A DNA stretch of 64,000 nt, taken from the NCBI RefSeq assembly GCF_965229915.1, contig NZ_CBDDJZ010000001.1:3906001-3970000 (forward strand), written 5' to 3'. This DNA comes from Marinoscillum sp965229915. Its GTDB lineage: Bacteria; Bacteroidota; Bacteroidia; Cytophagales; Cyclobacteriaceae. The notes under the pieces are model-generated. The model did not search any database. It saw only the letters and a list, made by a program, of their open reading frames with translations, and was not told the origin of the DNA. This document shows, piece after piece, positions 15,871-25,620 of the stretch (within the stretch, counting starts at the first letter, position 1; the number at the start of each line of letters is the position of its first letter). The position numbers and the translations under genes were made by a program.

Positions 15871-16836
15871 TTAATTGGTTACTTCCTTGTGCCGTTTCAC
15901 TCCACGGTATGGGTTGTATCCATTCATTTCTTTTTGATAATATCCTGATCCGTCATACGGTCGTACATCTGGGTTTTTAGCGCATTCTTCAGAGCAACAT
16001 CCGTTGTGCATTTTAGCTCCGTCTTCACTCATGGGAATGTGCTTGTTGCAATGCGGGTTGGCACAGTTCACCATCCTGTCAGAGGGTTGACCAGTCACAT
16101 AACACCGTGAGATCACTTTTGGATTTACTTTATTGAGATCAGCTACAATACGATTGTCAAAGACATAGCATTTACCTTCAAAATCAGCTCCTTCGGCTTC
16201 CAGTCCATATTTGATAATACCGCCATGCAGCTGATGCACATCCTCAAAGCCTTGCTCTAGCAAATAGGCACTGGCTTTTTCACACTTGATACCACCTGTG
16301 CAGTAAGTGATTACCTTTTTATTCTTGAGGTGTTCTAGTTCTTTTACCTTTTCAGGGAAATCACGGAAGTTTTCAATATCCAGAGTGATGGCATTTTTAA
16401 ACTTGCCTACGTTGTGCTCATAGTTGGACCTTACGTCCAGGATCACTGTTTCTTCGGGTTCCTCTTCCAGTATTTTTCTGAATTCGGCTGGCTCTACATA
16501 GCCACCCGTCTTTTTTCTGGGATCGATATTTGGCAAACTGGCATGAACGATCTCCGGCTTTACGCGCACATGAAGCTTGGAGAAGCAGTGCTCCGATACC
16601 TGATCTACCTTGAACTCAATGTCAGCAAACCTTGGATCTGCCTTCACTTCAGCCATGTATTGCTCACAGTCGGCATGCAAACCGGAAACGGTTCCGTTTA
16701 GACCTTCCTCAGCAATGATGATTCTTCCTTTTAGGTTGAGCTCAAGGCATCTAAGGTGATGCTGCTCACGAAATGTCTCCGGATCCTCGATCCTAGAGTA
16801 ACAATAATAAAGTAGTACTGAATAATCCTTTTTCAT
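15871..16836 (-). CDS. trhO: tRNA uridine(34) hydroxylase, rhodanese-type
   Basis: 321 residues from ATG 16836 (the upstream extension to 16920 has no family similarity). TrhO/YceA proteins hydroxylate wobble U34 of tRNA to ho5U. The N-terminal domain carries FREQHHLRCLEL and GLNGTVSG; the rhodanese domain holds the active-site Cys in VITYCTGGIKCEKAS. The C-terminus carries a Cys-rich segment (NCANPHCNKHI, HNGCCSEEC) typical of the family. Cytoplasmic. It is probably transcribed alone. Confidence 0.92.
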   Translation of the reverse strand: MKKDYSVLLYYCYSRIEDPETFREQHHLRCLELNLKGRIIIAEEGLNGTVSGLHADCEQYMAEVKADPRFADIEFKVDQVSEHCFSKLHVRVKPEIVHASLPNIDPRKKTGGYVEPAEFRKILEEEPEETVILDVRSNYEHNVGKFKNAITLDIENFRDFPEKVKELEHLKNKKVITYCTGGIKCEKASAYLLEQGFEDVHQLHGGIIKYGLEAEGADFEGKCYVFDNRIVADLNKVNPKVISRCYVTGQPSDRMVNCANPHCNKHIPMSEDGAKMHNGCCSEECAKNPDVRPYDGSGYYQKEMNGYNPYRGVKRHKEVTN

Positions 16837-16932
16837 AACCTTAGCCCTGATTCCAGCAGGGTGTTGTGAATTAGATACTGATTGTATTGAATGAGTCGTA
16901 ATATACTGAACGACTCGCAAATGTTACTTAAG

Positions 16933-16965
16933 TCAAAAGTGGATTTCGATTACTTATCCACTTTT
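16933..16965 (-). terminator. Terminator straddling the NeuD-like stop codon
   Basis: AAAAGTGGAT (16935-16944) and ATCCACTTTT (16956-16965) form a perfect 10-bp stem that includes the end of the coding region (stop at 16950). Read on the minus strand it ends in TTTT. Confidence 0.6.
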
Positions 16966-17588
16966 ATCGCGGGGTTACCAAATACGGTTTCTCCGTCTTT
17001 TACATCGGCGATCACTACAGAGCCTGCTCCGATTCTCGCTTTCTTCCCAATTTTGACGCCAGCTATGATCGTAGCACCACTGCCTATGAATGCTTCATTG
17101 CCAATTTCCACGCTTGCATTGATGATAGATCCCGCACCCACTTGTACATAATCCCCAACTGTTACATTGTGTTCGATAATAGCCGAAGTATTGATAATGC
17201 AATGTTGTCCAAGCACTGAATCTGATCCAATAGTTGCTCTGGCGTTGATGAAGTTACCATGACCAATGGCCGCAGAATCCGAGATGTAAGCCTGCTGATG
17301 AACAGCGTTTGTTGGCATGACCTTTCTAGAGTCCATAAGCATCTTTACCTGCTTTTTGCGCAGTGCATTGTCATCTGTAGCCACAAATGCCTCGGTTTTC
17401 TGACCGATTAGTTTCAAAAATCCGTGATCATCTGTTTTTCCAAGTACTGAAACATCGTCGATTTCTGTACCGTGGATGGCTGAGTCATCATCGAGAAACC
17501 CGTAAACAACTATGCTGTTACTCTTGAAAATTTCTAATGCGGCTTTAGCTATGCCTTTTCCTCCGAAAATAATTACTGGTTTGTCCAT
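16950..17588 (-). CDS. NeuD-family sugar O-acyltransferase
   Basis: 212 residues from ATG 17588 (an in-frame TTG at 17612 is less likely). The N-terminal part is a PglD/NeuD-type nucleotide-fold domain (VIIFGGKGIAKAALEIF), and the rest is a left-handed beta-helix of hexapeptide repeats (GHGNFINARATIGSD, VTVGDYVQVGAGSIIN, VKIGKKARIGAGSVV). Such enzymes acetylate amino-sugars used in surface glycans. It follows a multi-pass membrane protein by 26 bp, suggesting a joint role in surface polysaccharide synthesis. Confidence 0.82.
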   Translation of the reverse strand: MDKPVIIFGGKGIAKAALEIFKSNSIVVYGFLDDDSAIHGTEIDDVSVLGKTDDHGFLKLIGQKTEAFVATDDNALRKKQVKMLMDSRKVMPTNAVHQQAYISDSAAIGHGNFINARATIGSDSVLGQHCIINTSAIIEHNVTVGDYVQVGAGSIINASVEIGNEAFIGSGATIIAGVKIGKKARIGAGSVVIADVKDGETVFGNPAIKVDK

Positions 17589-17614
17589 ATCTCGTTCTAA
17601 ATCAGGGCGCAAAG

Positions 17615-18832
17615 TTAGCTAATCTGTTTGTTTTTGACGAACAATGTCAGATATGGGCCAATCAGCAAAATGAATAGGAGAAAGGGCATGAATACAGACT
17701 TATAACGAACAAGAGATCCAAGATTAGGAGAAACCATTGGCAGGAATGTGCTCAGAGAAATGATGAAAAAGACCGTCAGCACCCCCAGAAGGTTGACCTG
17801 ATAGCGTTTGTATCCGATAGCCGCCTGTGGTAACAAAAGGTAGATGAACAAGGACTCTAACCCAAAAAAGATCATCCAGCCACTGGTTTGCCAGATGGCA
17901 GGTCTCCAAAGTCCTGTCACCAGAGCCATTGGTGCGCTTTTGATCAATGAAGCATAGGTGCCATCAAGGTTCAGCTGCACGATCTTATCTGGTTCAGAAA
18001 TGCTTTTCATTCTTGAATAGTTGTCTGCCACGGCTTGAGGTAAATTGTCCAGGTTCATGTTCCAGTTCAGTAGGCTAGTCAATGCCATCAGTACTATCAA
18101 CATAAAAACCAATGATACGTATCTCAGTGTCTTGCTGCTTATAAATGCTTTGGTGACTTTATCCCAAGCTAATATTCCCATGCAGATACCGGCCATGGCT
18201 GCCAGGTAGAACTTTAGGTAAAACAACATAACCAGACACACCAGAGCGATGGTTAGCTGTGAGAACTTGAAGGTGTATCCATAATAATAGCGAATGCAAA
18301 TACCAGCCAGAAAAAAGATGCTACCATTGACCAAGGTGTCTTTGAGGATACCAGATGACCAGAAGAGAGATGTAGGCCATAGCAGAAATGCTATGAATGC
18401 AGGAATCACTAGTTGTGGGAAATAGCGCACAATGGACCTAAATAAAAACCAACTGCATAAGAATGAGAAAAATGCCAGGTAGAGTCCGCTTAGCCAGTAG
18501 TTTCCTTGAGTGGCCATGTATGGAAGGCTGAGGATTTTGACAAAAAAATCATTGCGACCCTCGGCCATAAATACCGGATGATGTCCAGTAAACAAGTAAT
18601 TGATGTATTGATTGAACGATTCTTCAGATAGGTGGTATAGGTTTAACGCTTGCTGATGAAACATCACCGTATCCCCGGATTGTAAATGGATGAAATAATA
18701 CCATCCGAAAGCCAGAGAAGCAGAAAACTTGGCAAGTAATCCCAACCAATAATGTTTGGTGGGGCCTTCTTCGGGTTGGAAACTCAAGGCTAGGGCTAGG
18801 AGTAAGATACTATTGAGTAGGGTCCAAATCAT
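17615..18832 (-). CDS. Multi-pass membrane protein, possibly polysaccharide-related
   Basis: 405 residues with about ten hydrophobic segments spread over the full length. A periplasmic loop with WPTSLFWSSGILKDTL resembles loops in GT-C-type or O-antigen polymerase-like proteins, but no family is confidently recognised. It overlaps the upstream DUF2851 gene by four bases and precedes a NeuD-type transferase, so a role in glycan assembly is an inference from context. Confidence 0.7.
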   Translation of the reverse strand: MIWTLLNSILLLALALSFQPEEGPTKHYWLGLLAKFSASLAFGWYYFIHLQSGDTVMFHQQALNLYHLSEESFNQYINYLFTGHHPVFMAEGRNDFFVKILSLPYMATQGNYWLSGLYLAFFSFLCSWFLFRSIVRYFPQLVIPAFIAFLLWPTSLFWSSGILKDTLVNGSIFFLAGICIRYYYGYTFKFSQLTIALVCLVMLFYLKFYLAAMAGICMGILAWDKVTKAFISSKTLRYVSLVFMLIVLMALTSLLNWNMNLDNLPQAVADNYSRMKSISEPDKIVQLNLDGTYASLIKSAPMALVTGLWRPAIWQTSGWMIFFGLESLFIYLLLPQAAIGYKRYQVNLLGVLTVFFIISLSTFLPMVSPNLGSLVRYKSVFMPFLLFILLIGPYLTLFVKNKQIS

Positions 18833-20115
18833 GGTGCCAATTTAGGGCTTAGGATGGAAATGCCGAGGTTGCATTGTAGACATTTCTTTTGTTTGCACAA
18901 ATGATTGTACTGATGAATGAGAGCTTGAGACTCGGCACTATCGGTGGGATTTATAGACACTGCCTTCCATTTATTAATGATGTGGTTGCTCTCTGCAGGG
19001 AGGCTTTCAAGCAGCTCTTGTGCCGTTTCCAGGTATTTTACTTCATCGAGATATTTTGCGTAAGCTGCTAGTAATGGAGTAATGGAGTTGATAATGATGT
19101 TTTCAACGGCACTTTTTCCAAGTAAATAGCGTTTGTTGGTTTTCTTGCCAAAATCATAATGGTTCATCCAGTATGTTGGTAGCTGGTGTTTGACTAGTTT
19201 TCGACAATCCTCGATGCTCCTTACGGTAATTAACTGAGAGAATAACTGGCTAACATGGCTGTAGATACTAACCAGTTGGGCTAAGCGTACCGCCGGGAAA
19301 TTTGCCGGTCGCATCCTAGAGTGCTTCCAATGATGGCGTTTCAGAGTTGTCTGTAGTTGGTGTTTATTCATCAAGTATTCAAACTCATGAGCCAGTTGTT
19401 GGCTGTGATCATCTTTGGCATCTTCTAGAAAGCCAGCCATACCAAATAAAAGGGCTTCTATAGCGTGTGTATCGGCTTGATACTTTCGTAAAATGCGGTA
19501 TGGTAAAGAAGCTGCCAGTCGCATAAAAGCCTCCTGATTTACCTTAAACCCAAAGTTTTTGGCTAAGACCTGATAGGCAGTTTCTTCCCAGTCATTGTTG
19601 GAGGATTGTAGAATTTCTAACACTTGTGAACTTTTCTCTTTTAGACGGTCAGTAAGGGCTTTGTCCATCATAGAAATGACCTGTAATCGGCTTACAGACG
19701 GCAGTTGCTTCTGGCACCGAATCACCTCAGGTTGATTCATGTAGTGTTTGTAAGCGAGTTCCATGTTTTCCAACACATAATCTTTCATGACTAATGTTGG
19801 AAGTGGTTTTTTATGTACTGAAATTTCCTGATCATGTTTCCAGACTACATGCAAGACCACATTGTCATACGCACGATCATTCTGGTGTTGGTGGTGCAGC
19901 CAATCGGAGGATTTGTAATGAATTTCAACAGAGCCAGACCAAATCAGATCGTCTATTTTGATTTTTGCCTCCTTGAAATCCGGGCCTGAATCATGGTTTT
20001 GGAAACCAGCATCGTGCACCAAGAGCTTATCTCCGTTGGTGAGCTGGAGTTGCGTAGTATTGAATTTCTGGAACCTCCAGAGGTATTGTAAGAAATATTC
20101 ATCCATAGCGGTCAT
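18829..20115 (-). CDS. DUF2851 family protein
   Basis: 428 residues matching the Bacteroidota family DUF2851. The N-terminal ~110 residues have the diagnostic pattern: FLQYLWRFQKF, LLVHDAGFQNHDSGPDFKEA and WSGSVEIHYKSSDWLHHQH. The conserved D/E/H residues here resemble a nuclease-like active site, but no activity is established. The C-terminus has CKQKKCLQCNLGI, a Cys cluster typical of the family. Start is ATG 20115 or 20106. It is 35 bp downstream of pyrF and probably co-transcribed. Confidence 0.85.
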   Translation of the reverse strand: MTAMDEYFLQYLWRFQKFNTTQLQLTNGDKLLVHDAGFQNHDSGPDFKEAKIKIDDLIWSGSVEIHYKSSDWLHHQHQNDRAYDNVVLHVVWKHDQEISVHKKPLPTLVMKDYVLENMELAYKHYMNQPEVIRCQKQLPSVSRLQVISMMDKALTDRLKEKSSQVLEILQSSNNDWEETAYQVLAKNFGFKVNQEAFMRLAASLPYRILRKYQADTHAIEALLFGMAGFLEDAKDDHSQQLAHEFEYLMNKHQLQTTLKRHHWKHSRMRPANFPAVRLAQLVSIYSHVSQLFSQLITVRSIEDCRKLVKHQLPTYWMNHYDFGKKTNKRYLLGKSAVENIIINSITPLLAAYAKYLDEVKYLETAQELLESLPAESNHIINKWKAVSINPTDSAESQALIHQYNHLCKQKKCLQCNLGISILSPKLAP

Positions 20116-20150
20116 CCAATTTACTGCTTGTTCCGCTAAGAATGAAATGA

Positions 20151-20972
20151 TTAGTGCAAGTGTCTGAGGAGCTGAGCTGCCATGGTCACTTGTACATCTT
20201 TAGCGGCTTTAGCAGCCTTTTCTGCAAAGTCCTCACCGTCACCAGCATAGATGATCCCTCGGGATGAGTTGACCAGTAGTCCACACTGTTTGTTCATTCC
20301 GTATGCACACACTTTTTCCAGGCTTCCACCCTGAGCGCCTACACCTGGGATGAGTAGGAAATGTTCGGGTACTAATCTGCGGATACCTATTAAAGATTCT
20401 GCTCTTGTCGCGCCCACCACATACATCATGTTGTTTGGGTTGCTCCACTCGGCACTGCTTCGGATCACTCGCTCATACAGCTTCTCACCGGTTCCGTCCA
20501 GTAGCAGTTCCTGGAAGTCAAAAGACCCTTCATTGGAAGTGGCACCTAACAACACGGTCCATTTTCTGGGATACTCCAAATAGGGAGCAACCGAGTCTTT
20601 TCCCATGTAAGGAGCCACTGTAACCGCATCGAAATTCATGTTTTCAAAGAAGGCCCTGGCGTACATGTTGGAGGTGTTGCCAATGTCTCCGCGTTTGGCA
20701 TCAGCGATGGTGAACACTCCTTCAGGAATGTACTCCATCGTCTTTTCCAGAGAAGCGAGACCTTTACTGCCATGTGCTTCGTAGAAGGCCAGATTGGGCT
20801 TGTAGGCTACAGCATAGGGGAGTGTTGCATCTATAATCTGCTTGTTAAACTCAAAGATCGGGTCTTCTGTATCTAGCAGATGTTTGGGGATTTTGCTGAT
20901 ATCAGTATCTAGACCAACGCATAGGAAGGATTCCTTCTGCTTGATTTTATCGAAGAGTTGCTGCCGAGTCAT
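20151..20972 (-). CDS. pyrF: Orotidine 5'-phosphate decarboxylase (type 2)
   Basis: 273 residues; last step of de novo UMP synthesis, cytoplasmic. The catalytic Lys/Asp cluster is visible in GVFTIADAKRGDIGNTS, and the phosphate-binding end in LLVNSSRGI. The length and motif spacing match the longer type-2 (mycobacterial/Bacteroidota) PyrF. The upstream region has only a variant -7 (TATTTTCG). Another pyrimidine gene, pyrD, lies 3.4 kb upstream on the same strand. Confidence 0.95.
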   Translation of the reverse strand: MTRQQLFDKIKQKESFLCVGLDTDISKIPKHLLDTEDPIFEFNKQIIDATLPYAVAYKPNLAFYEAHGSKGLASLEKTMEYIPEGVFTIADAKRGDIGNTSNMYARAFFENMNFDAVTVAPYMGKDSVAPYLEYPRKWTVLLGATSNEGSFDFQELLLDGTGEKLYERVIRSSAEWSNPNNMMYVVGATRAESLIGIRRLVPEHFLLIPGVGAQGGSLEKVCAYGMNKQCGLLVNSSRGIIYAGDGEDFAEKAAKAAKDVQVTMAAQLLRHLH

Positions 20973-21037
20973 GAGGTTAGTGGTTTGCTATGCGAAAATA
21001 AGAAATTTTTAGAAGGGGTGATTTGAGAGATGTGCAA

Positions 21038-21067
21038 ATAAAAAACCCAGCCGTTTGGACTGGGTTT
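21038..21067 (-). terminator. Terminator of lolA
   Basis: AACCCAG/CTGGGTT stem around CCGTTTGGA, followed on the minus strand by TTTTTTATTT; 22 bp after the lolA stop. Confidence 0.8.
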
Positions 21068-21088
21068 GATACTCTGGGTTTCTTTGTC

Positions 21089-21715
21089 TTACCTAAAATC
21101 AATCACTTCTACATTCGGATACTTTTTGGTATCGAAGGTGAAGTAGCTGTCTGCCAGGCTCACTTCTTTGAAGTTTTTGATGTCGTAAACGTATTTATTG
21201 CCGGATCGCTCAAATACAGTGAATTTTTTCAGATCATCATTCTTGTCTATCACGAGTCTGATTTTGTGGTAGCTTTTGTCCTTGGATTCAGGATCTAACT
21301 CAACAATGCGGTCACCGTTTGACTGAGTAGACATTAGCACGTATTTATAACCTTCTTTGTACAGATCATAAATATTTCCCAGGGTGATTTCCTGCTCCTC
21401 AGCATCAAATGTGCTCACCGTTACTTCTTGTAGCTCTTCACTGTAGCTGTATACATCCACGCCGTTGTTGTAGATCTCCTGGCCGGCTACTTTCAGCACG
21501 TACATATCTCCTTTTACCGAGATTTCTCCTTTGATTGACTCATCAATTCCAGCACTCTCATTAATCATCTGTTGGGTAAAATTGGCTTCAAAAGCATCAA
21601 TTTTTTTGTACTTGGCACTCATTGCGTCCAATACTGCCAAGGCTTCCGGATCATACTGGGAGTATGAAGAAAAAGCGATTAAAATGGTTGCAGCTGCAAA
21701 AATTACTTTTTTCAT
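21089..21715 (-). CDS. lolA: LolA-like outer-membrane lipoprotein carrier
   Basis: 208 residues with a signal peptide ending near FSSYSQ. The mature protein has the LolA layout: IDAFEANFTQQMINE near the N-terminus, KGEISVKGDMYVLKV, and the half-barrel strands to the end. LolA ferries lipoproteins through the periplasm. It lies 45 bp downstream of ftsK and ends at a strong terminator, so ftsK-lolA may form one transcript. Confidence 0.85.
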   Translation of the reverse strand: MKKVIFAAATILIAFSSYSQYDPEALAVLDAMSAKYKKIDAFEANFTQQMINESAGIDESIKGEISVKGDMYVLKVAGQEIYNNGVDVYSYSEELQEVTVSTFDAEEQEITLGNIYDLYKEGYKYVLMSTQSNGDRIVELDPESKDKSYHKIRLVIDKNDDLKKFTVFERSGNKYVYDIKNFKEVSLADSYFTFDTKKYPNVEVIDFR

Positions 21716-21760
21716 GTCTCTTTAATTCTTTGGTTCTAAACTGGTCGAACCCCTGTTTTG

Positions 21761-24343
21761 TTAATACTTCTGATCTATCTCATTCAATAACTGTTCCAAA
21801 GCGTATTCATCAGGAATTAAAACTTCACGAGCCTTACTTCCTTCGAACGGTCCCACGATCCCTGCGGCCTCTAGTTGGTCAATCAATCTACCTGCTCTGT
21901 TGTAGCCCAGTTTCATTTTGCGCTGGATCAGTGAGGTGCTTCCTTGCTGGTGCATGACAATGAGTTTTGCCGCATCTTCAAACAAAGCATCACGTTCTGA
22001 AAGATCCACTGCGCCTACTTCTGATGATCCATCATTGTCTCCTACAAACTCTGGTAGGAGATAGGCGTCATCATAGCCATGCTGCTCACCCACAAACTCG
22101 CAAATTCTATCCACTTCAGGTGTATCCACAAAAGCACACTGCAAACGGATCAGGTCCGATCCCATGGAAAGCAGCATATCTCCCTGTCCGATGAGCTGCT
22201 CGGCTCCACCAGTATCCAAGATGGTTCTGGAGTCAATTTTAGAAGTTACTCTGAAGGACAACCTAGCAGGGAAGTTGGCCTTGATGATACCGGTGATCAC
22301 GTTGACTGATGGACGCTGTGTCGCCACGATCAGGTGAATACCAATAGCTCTTGCTAGCTGCGCCAATCGCGCAATTGGCGTTTCAATTTCTTTGCCTGCG
22401 GTCATCATCAAATCCGCCAACTCATCAATCACCAACACAATGTAGGGGAGGTAACGATGCCCCTTTTTCGGGTTGAGTCTCCTGGCAATGAACTTCTTGT
22501 TGTACTCTTTCAGATTACGACAAGCCGCGTCTTTTAGTAGGTCGTAGCGATTGTCCATCTCTATACAAAGCGAGTTGAGTGTATTCACCACCTTGCTGGT
22601 ATCCGTGATGATAGGCTCTTCACTATCGGGCAGTTTGGCCAGGAAGTGTCTTTCCAGGTGGTTAAAAAGTGTCAACTCCACTTTCTTTGGATCGACCATC
22701 ACAAACTTTAGCTGTGATGGGTGTTTTTTGTAAATCAGCGACGTAATGATCAGGTTCAATCCTACTGACTTACCCTGACCAGTGGCTCCAGCCATGAGCA
22801 GGTGAGGCATTTTGGCCAGATCGGTTGCAAATACTTCATTGGAGATAGTCTTACCGAGCACGATTGGCAAGTCCATGTCGCTCTTCATGAATTTTTCCGT
22901 GGTAATGACCGACTTTACGTCCACCATTTCACGGTTTTTATTGGGCACTTCGATACCGATGGTTCCTCGGCCTGGAATCGGAGCAATGATACGAATGCCC
23001 AGAGCTGCCAGACTTAGTGCAATGTCATCTTCCAGGTTTTTGATTTTAGAGATTTTCACACCTGCTTCAGGTACAATCTCATAAAGGGTCACCGTAGGAC
23101 CAATTGTGGCTTTGATGCTGGAAATCCCAATTTTAAAATTGATCAGGGTCTCAACAATCTTGTCTTTGTTTTGCTCCAGCTCGTCTTTTGAAACCTGAAC
23201 ATCCTTTTTAGGGTAGTCTATGAGTAGTTCGGGTGTAGGGTATTTGTATTTAGGAAGATCCAGGGTGGGATCGTAGTTTTCCATTTGCTCTACGCGAACT
23301 TCTTCATCTTCAGGGATGTCGACTTCAATGCTAAAAGGCTTCTCTGGATCTTCACGTTCCTCTGTGCCATCAGGCTTTTCAATGGCGAGTTCCAGGTCGT
23401 CAGCAGGTTGTGCTTTGCGTGGCTTTGGTTTGCTGTCCAGAGTCCATTCCTCTTCCTCTATTTGCTCTTCAGTTTCCTCATCCTCATCTCCCAGATCAAA
23501 AGCTGGAGGTGTGCTAGAAGTTTTTACTGGAGCAGGTTGCTCGTCCTCTTCCTCCGGTGCAATATCTTCTTTCTCTACTTCTTCTTTTACTTGCTTGAGG
23601 ATAAAATCCAGCGAATTATCCCTCTCATCGGACGGTTCTTCTTCATCATCCCCATCCTCCTCTGATTCGGAGTCTGCTGTTTCTGGCTTTGCAAGAATAC
23701 TGCGAACCTTTTCTTTGAGTCCCAAGACTACTTCATCTACCACTGGTATCTGTGTGATATCAAAGAAGTACATATTAAACACCAGAAAAAGAAAGATCAA
23801 AAACAAAAGCGATCCCCAGCCCATGAGGCTTTCCATGATAATGGCTAGTTCGAATCCAACGCCACCACTTAGAAATCCCCATTCGGTTACCTCATCTGAG
23901 GTGATAAGGAAATAACCCATCACAATACTCGTCCACAGCAGGTAGAAGAAAGTGAATCCAAAGGCACGTGAAACGGAGAATACTCTACGTTTCCACACGA
24001 TGCGATGACCAGCAAGAAATAGGAACGGTGGAATCAGAAGGGCTGCAATCCCAAACCACCTGAAGATAAAGTAGTGGGCTGTGATGGCTCCAATCGTACC
24101 AAACCAGTTTTGGACTTCTTGACCTGAGGCCTTGATGTCTGTCTGAGTGATTGCTTCTACCACACTCTGGTCTGCCTTTCCTGTAAGTAAGTAGGAGATG
24201 AATGATACAATGAGGAAAAATGCTGACATAAGGAAGAACATTCCAATAGCCAGGTGAAATTTTCGGTCATTGAAAAAGTCTACCTTAAACTTAAAAGAGC
24301 GGGAAGATGATTGCTTTGTTTTCTTGTAGGTGTTTTGTGCCAT
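21761..24343 (-). CDS. ftsK: DNA translocase FtsK/SpoIIIE
   Basis: About 860 residues from ATG 24343. Four or five N-terminal transmembrane helices (about residues 30-200) are followed by a very acidic linker (about 220-370). The motor comes next: FtsK_alpha (YKYPTPELLIDYP), Walker A GATGQGKSVGLN, Walker B YIVLVIDELADLMM and RLSFRVTSKIDSRTILD. The C-terminal gamma winged helix (SLIQRKMKLGYNRAGRLIDQLE) recognises orienting sequences on the chromosome. It clears the chromosome terminus through the septum and works with XerCD; a xerD gene lies 3 kb upstream. Confidence 0.95.
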   Translation of the reverse strand: MAQNTYKKTKQSSSRSFKFKVDFFNDRKFHLAIGMFFLMSAFFLIVSFISYLLTGKADQSVVEAITQTDIKASGQEVQNWFGTIGAITAHYFIFRWFGIAALLIPPFLFLAGHRIVWKRRVFSVSRAFGFTFFYLLWTSIVMGYFLITSDEVTEWGFLSGGVGFELAIIMESLMGWGSLLFLIFLFLVFNMYFFDITQIPVVDEVVLGLKEKVRSILAKPETADSESEEDGDDEEEPSDERDNSLDFILKQVKEEVEKEDIAPEEEDEQPAPVKTSSTPPAFDLGDEDEETEEQIEEEEWTLDSKPKPRKAQPADDLELAIEKPDGTEEREDPEKPFSIEVDIPEDEEVRVEQMENYDPTLDLPKYKYPTPELLIDYPKKDVQVSKDELEQNKDKIVETLINFKIGISSIKATIGPTVTLYEIVPEAGVKISKIKNLEDDIALSLAALGIRIIAPIPGRGTIGIEVPNKNREMVDVKSVITTEKFMKSDMDLPIVLGKTISNEVFATDLAKMPHLLMAGATGQGKSVGLNLIITSLIYKKHPSQLKFVMVDPKKVELTLFNHLERHFLAKLPDSEEPIITDTSKVVNTLNSLCIEMDNRYDLLKDAACRNLKEYNKKFIARRLNPKKGHRYLPYIVLVIDELADLMMTAGKEIETPIARLAQLARAIGIHLIVATQRPSVNVITGIIKANFPARLSFRVTSKIDSRTILDTGGAEQLIGQGDMLLSMGSDLIRLQCAFVDTPEVDRICEFVGEQHGYDDAYLLPEFVGDNDGSSEVGAVDLSERDALFEDAAKLIVMHQQGSTSLIQRKMKLGYNRAGRLIDQLEAAGIVGPFEGSKAREVLIPDEYALEQLLNEIDQKY

Positions 24344-24358
24344 GTTGATCTTAACGAA

Positions 24359-24389
24359 CAAAAATAAGGGAGATATACTCCACCATCAA
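24359..24389 (-). promoter_or_regulatory. Bacteroidota promoter for ftsK
   Basis: On the minus strand TTG, 20 bp, TATTTTTG (plus-strand CAAAAATA at 24359-24366). It overlaps the last codon of pyrD and gives a short leader to ATG 24343. Confidence 0.6.
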
Positions 24390-25414
24390 GCATTTTCTAA
24401 TATTGCCTTTTTGATCTCTTTAATAAGTGCCGGCCCTCGGTAGACCAGGCCGCTATATACTTGTACGAGGTTTGCCCCGGCTTTTAATTTGGCCACTGCA
24501 TCGTCACCAGAGAGGATGCCTCCCACGGCAATGATAGGTATTTTAGCATTTTTAGAGCGTAGGTACTTAACCACCTCTGTGGAGCGTTTTAGTACCGGAG
24601 CACCACTTAAACCACCCGCGCCAATCTGTTCCAGACTTTCTTTTGATTCTTTAAGGCCGGATCTCTCGATGGTGGTATTAGTGGCGATAAGACCATCCAA
24701 ACCGATAGTAGTGGCAATGTCTATGATGTCATCTAGTTGCGAGTTGGTCAGATCTGGAGCGATTTTCAGCAAGATCGGTTTCGGCTGAGCCTGCTTTTTA
24801 TTTGCTTCCTGCAACGTTACCAGAAGCTTTTGTAGTGGTTCTTTTTCCTGAAGTTCTCTTAACCCGGGAGTATTGGGAGAGCTCACATTCACCACAAAGT
24901 AATCCACCACTGGATACAAGGTCTCAAAGCATTTGAGGTAATCGGCGGTTGCTTCTTCATTTGGTGTGACTTTATTCTTACCAATATTGCCACCAATTAT
25001 AATACCTTCAGGTCGAGACTGCAGGTTTTGTAGGGCAGCCTCCATTCCGGCATTGTTGAAGCCCATGCGGTTGATCAACCCTTTGTCCTCCTTTAACCTA
25101 AAAAGCCTTGGCTGGGGATTGCCGGGCTGTGCTAAGGGGGTGACCGTGCCGATTTCAATAAACCCGAAACCCATAGCGGCAAATTCATGAATGAACTCAG
25201 CGTTTTTATCAAAACCAGCGGCCAGACCTACTGGATTTGGAAACTTGATCCCAAATAACTCTTGCTCCAGTCCTTTGTGTTTCCAATCATAGATGCTTTT
25301 GAAGATGGACTTTACACCAGGAATTTTAAAGGCCATCTTGAGTGCACCAGTGGTAAAGTGGTGAGCCTTCTCAGCGGGCATGGTAAAAAGAAAGGATTTG
25401 GCTAATTGATACAT
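24386..25414 (-). CDS. pyrD: Dihydroorotate dehydrogenase (quinone), class 2
   Basis: 342 residues; oxidises dihydroorotate to orotate with quinone as acceptor at the membrane. The extended N-terminal helix (LAKSFLFTMPAEKAHHFTTG) marks class 2. FMN/substrate motifs are GLAAGFDKNAE, NRMGFNNAGM, VVNVSSPNTPGLRELQ (with the catalytic Ser region) and IAVGGILSGDDAVAKLKAGA. It has its own promoter. Confidence 0.95.
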   Translation of the reverse strand: MYQLAKSFLFTMPAEKAHHFTTGALKMAFKIPGVKSIFKSIYDWKHKGLEQELFGIKFPNPVGLAAGFDKNAEFIHEFAAMGFGFIEIGTVTPLAQPGNPQPRLFRLKEDKGLINRMGFNNAGMEAALQNLQSRPEGIIIGGNIGKNKVTPNEEATADYLKCFETLYPVVDYFVVNVSSPNTPGLRELQEKEPLQKLLVTLQEANKKQAQPKPILLKIAPDLTNSQLDDIIDIATTIGLDGLIATNTTIERSGLKESKESLEQIGAGGLSGAPVLKRSTEVVKYLRSKNAKIPIIAVGGILSGDDAVAKLKAGANLVQVYSGLVYRGPALIKEIKKAILENA

Positions 25415-25441
25415 TCAGACTTGGATCGGTTAAATGCGCGA

Positions 25442-25471
25442 CAAAAATAGAGCAATTAATACTGAGGTCAA
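25442..25471 (-). promoter_or_regulatory. Bacteroidota promoter for pyrD
   Basis: Minus-strand TTG at 25469-25471, 19-bp spacer, TATTTTTG at 25442-25449. It is a near-ideal match with a ~20-nt leader. Confidence 0.65.
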
Positions 25472-25620
25472 GCAGAATTGGTCGCTGATTTCTTACTGTT
25501 TGATTTTTAGTGGATTGTGGGTTAAGTACTGAAAATTCCCACTCATCGGGTGAATCTTCCTACTCTTCGTTTTTGCTGTATCCAACAGTCAGATCTTCCG
25601 TAATATTGGGAAACTAAACT

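Noticed and set aside
23316..23915. 199-residue plus-strand open frame inside ftsK
   Set aside because: It is antisense to the acidic linker of FtsK, Ser-rich only because it mirrors Glu/Asp codons, and shows no family features.
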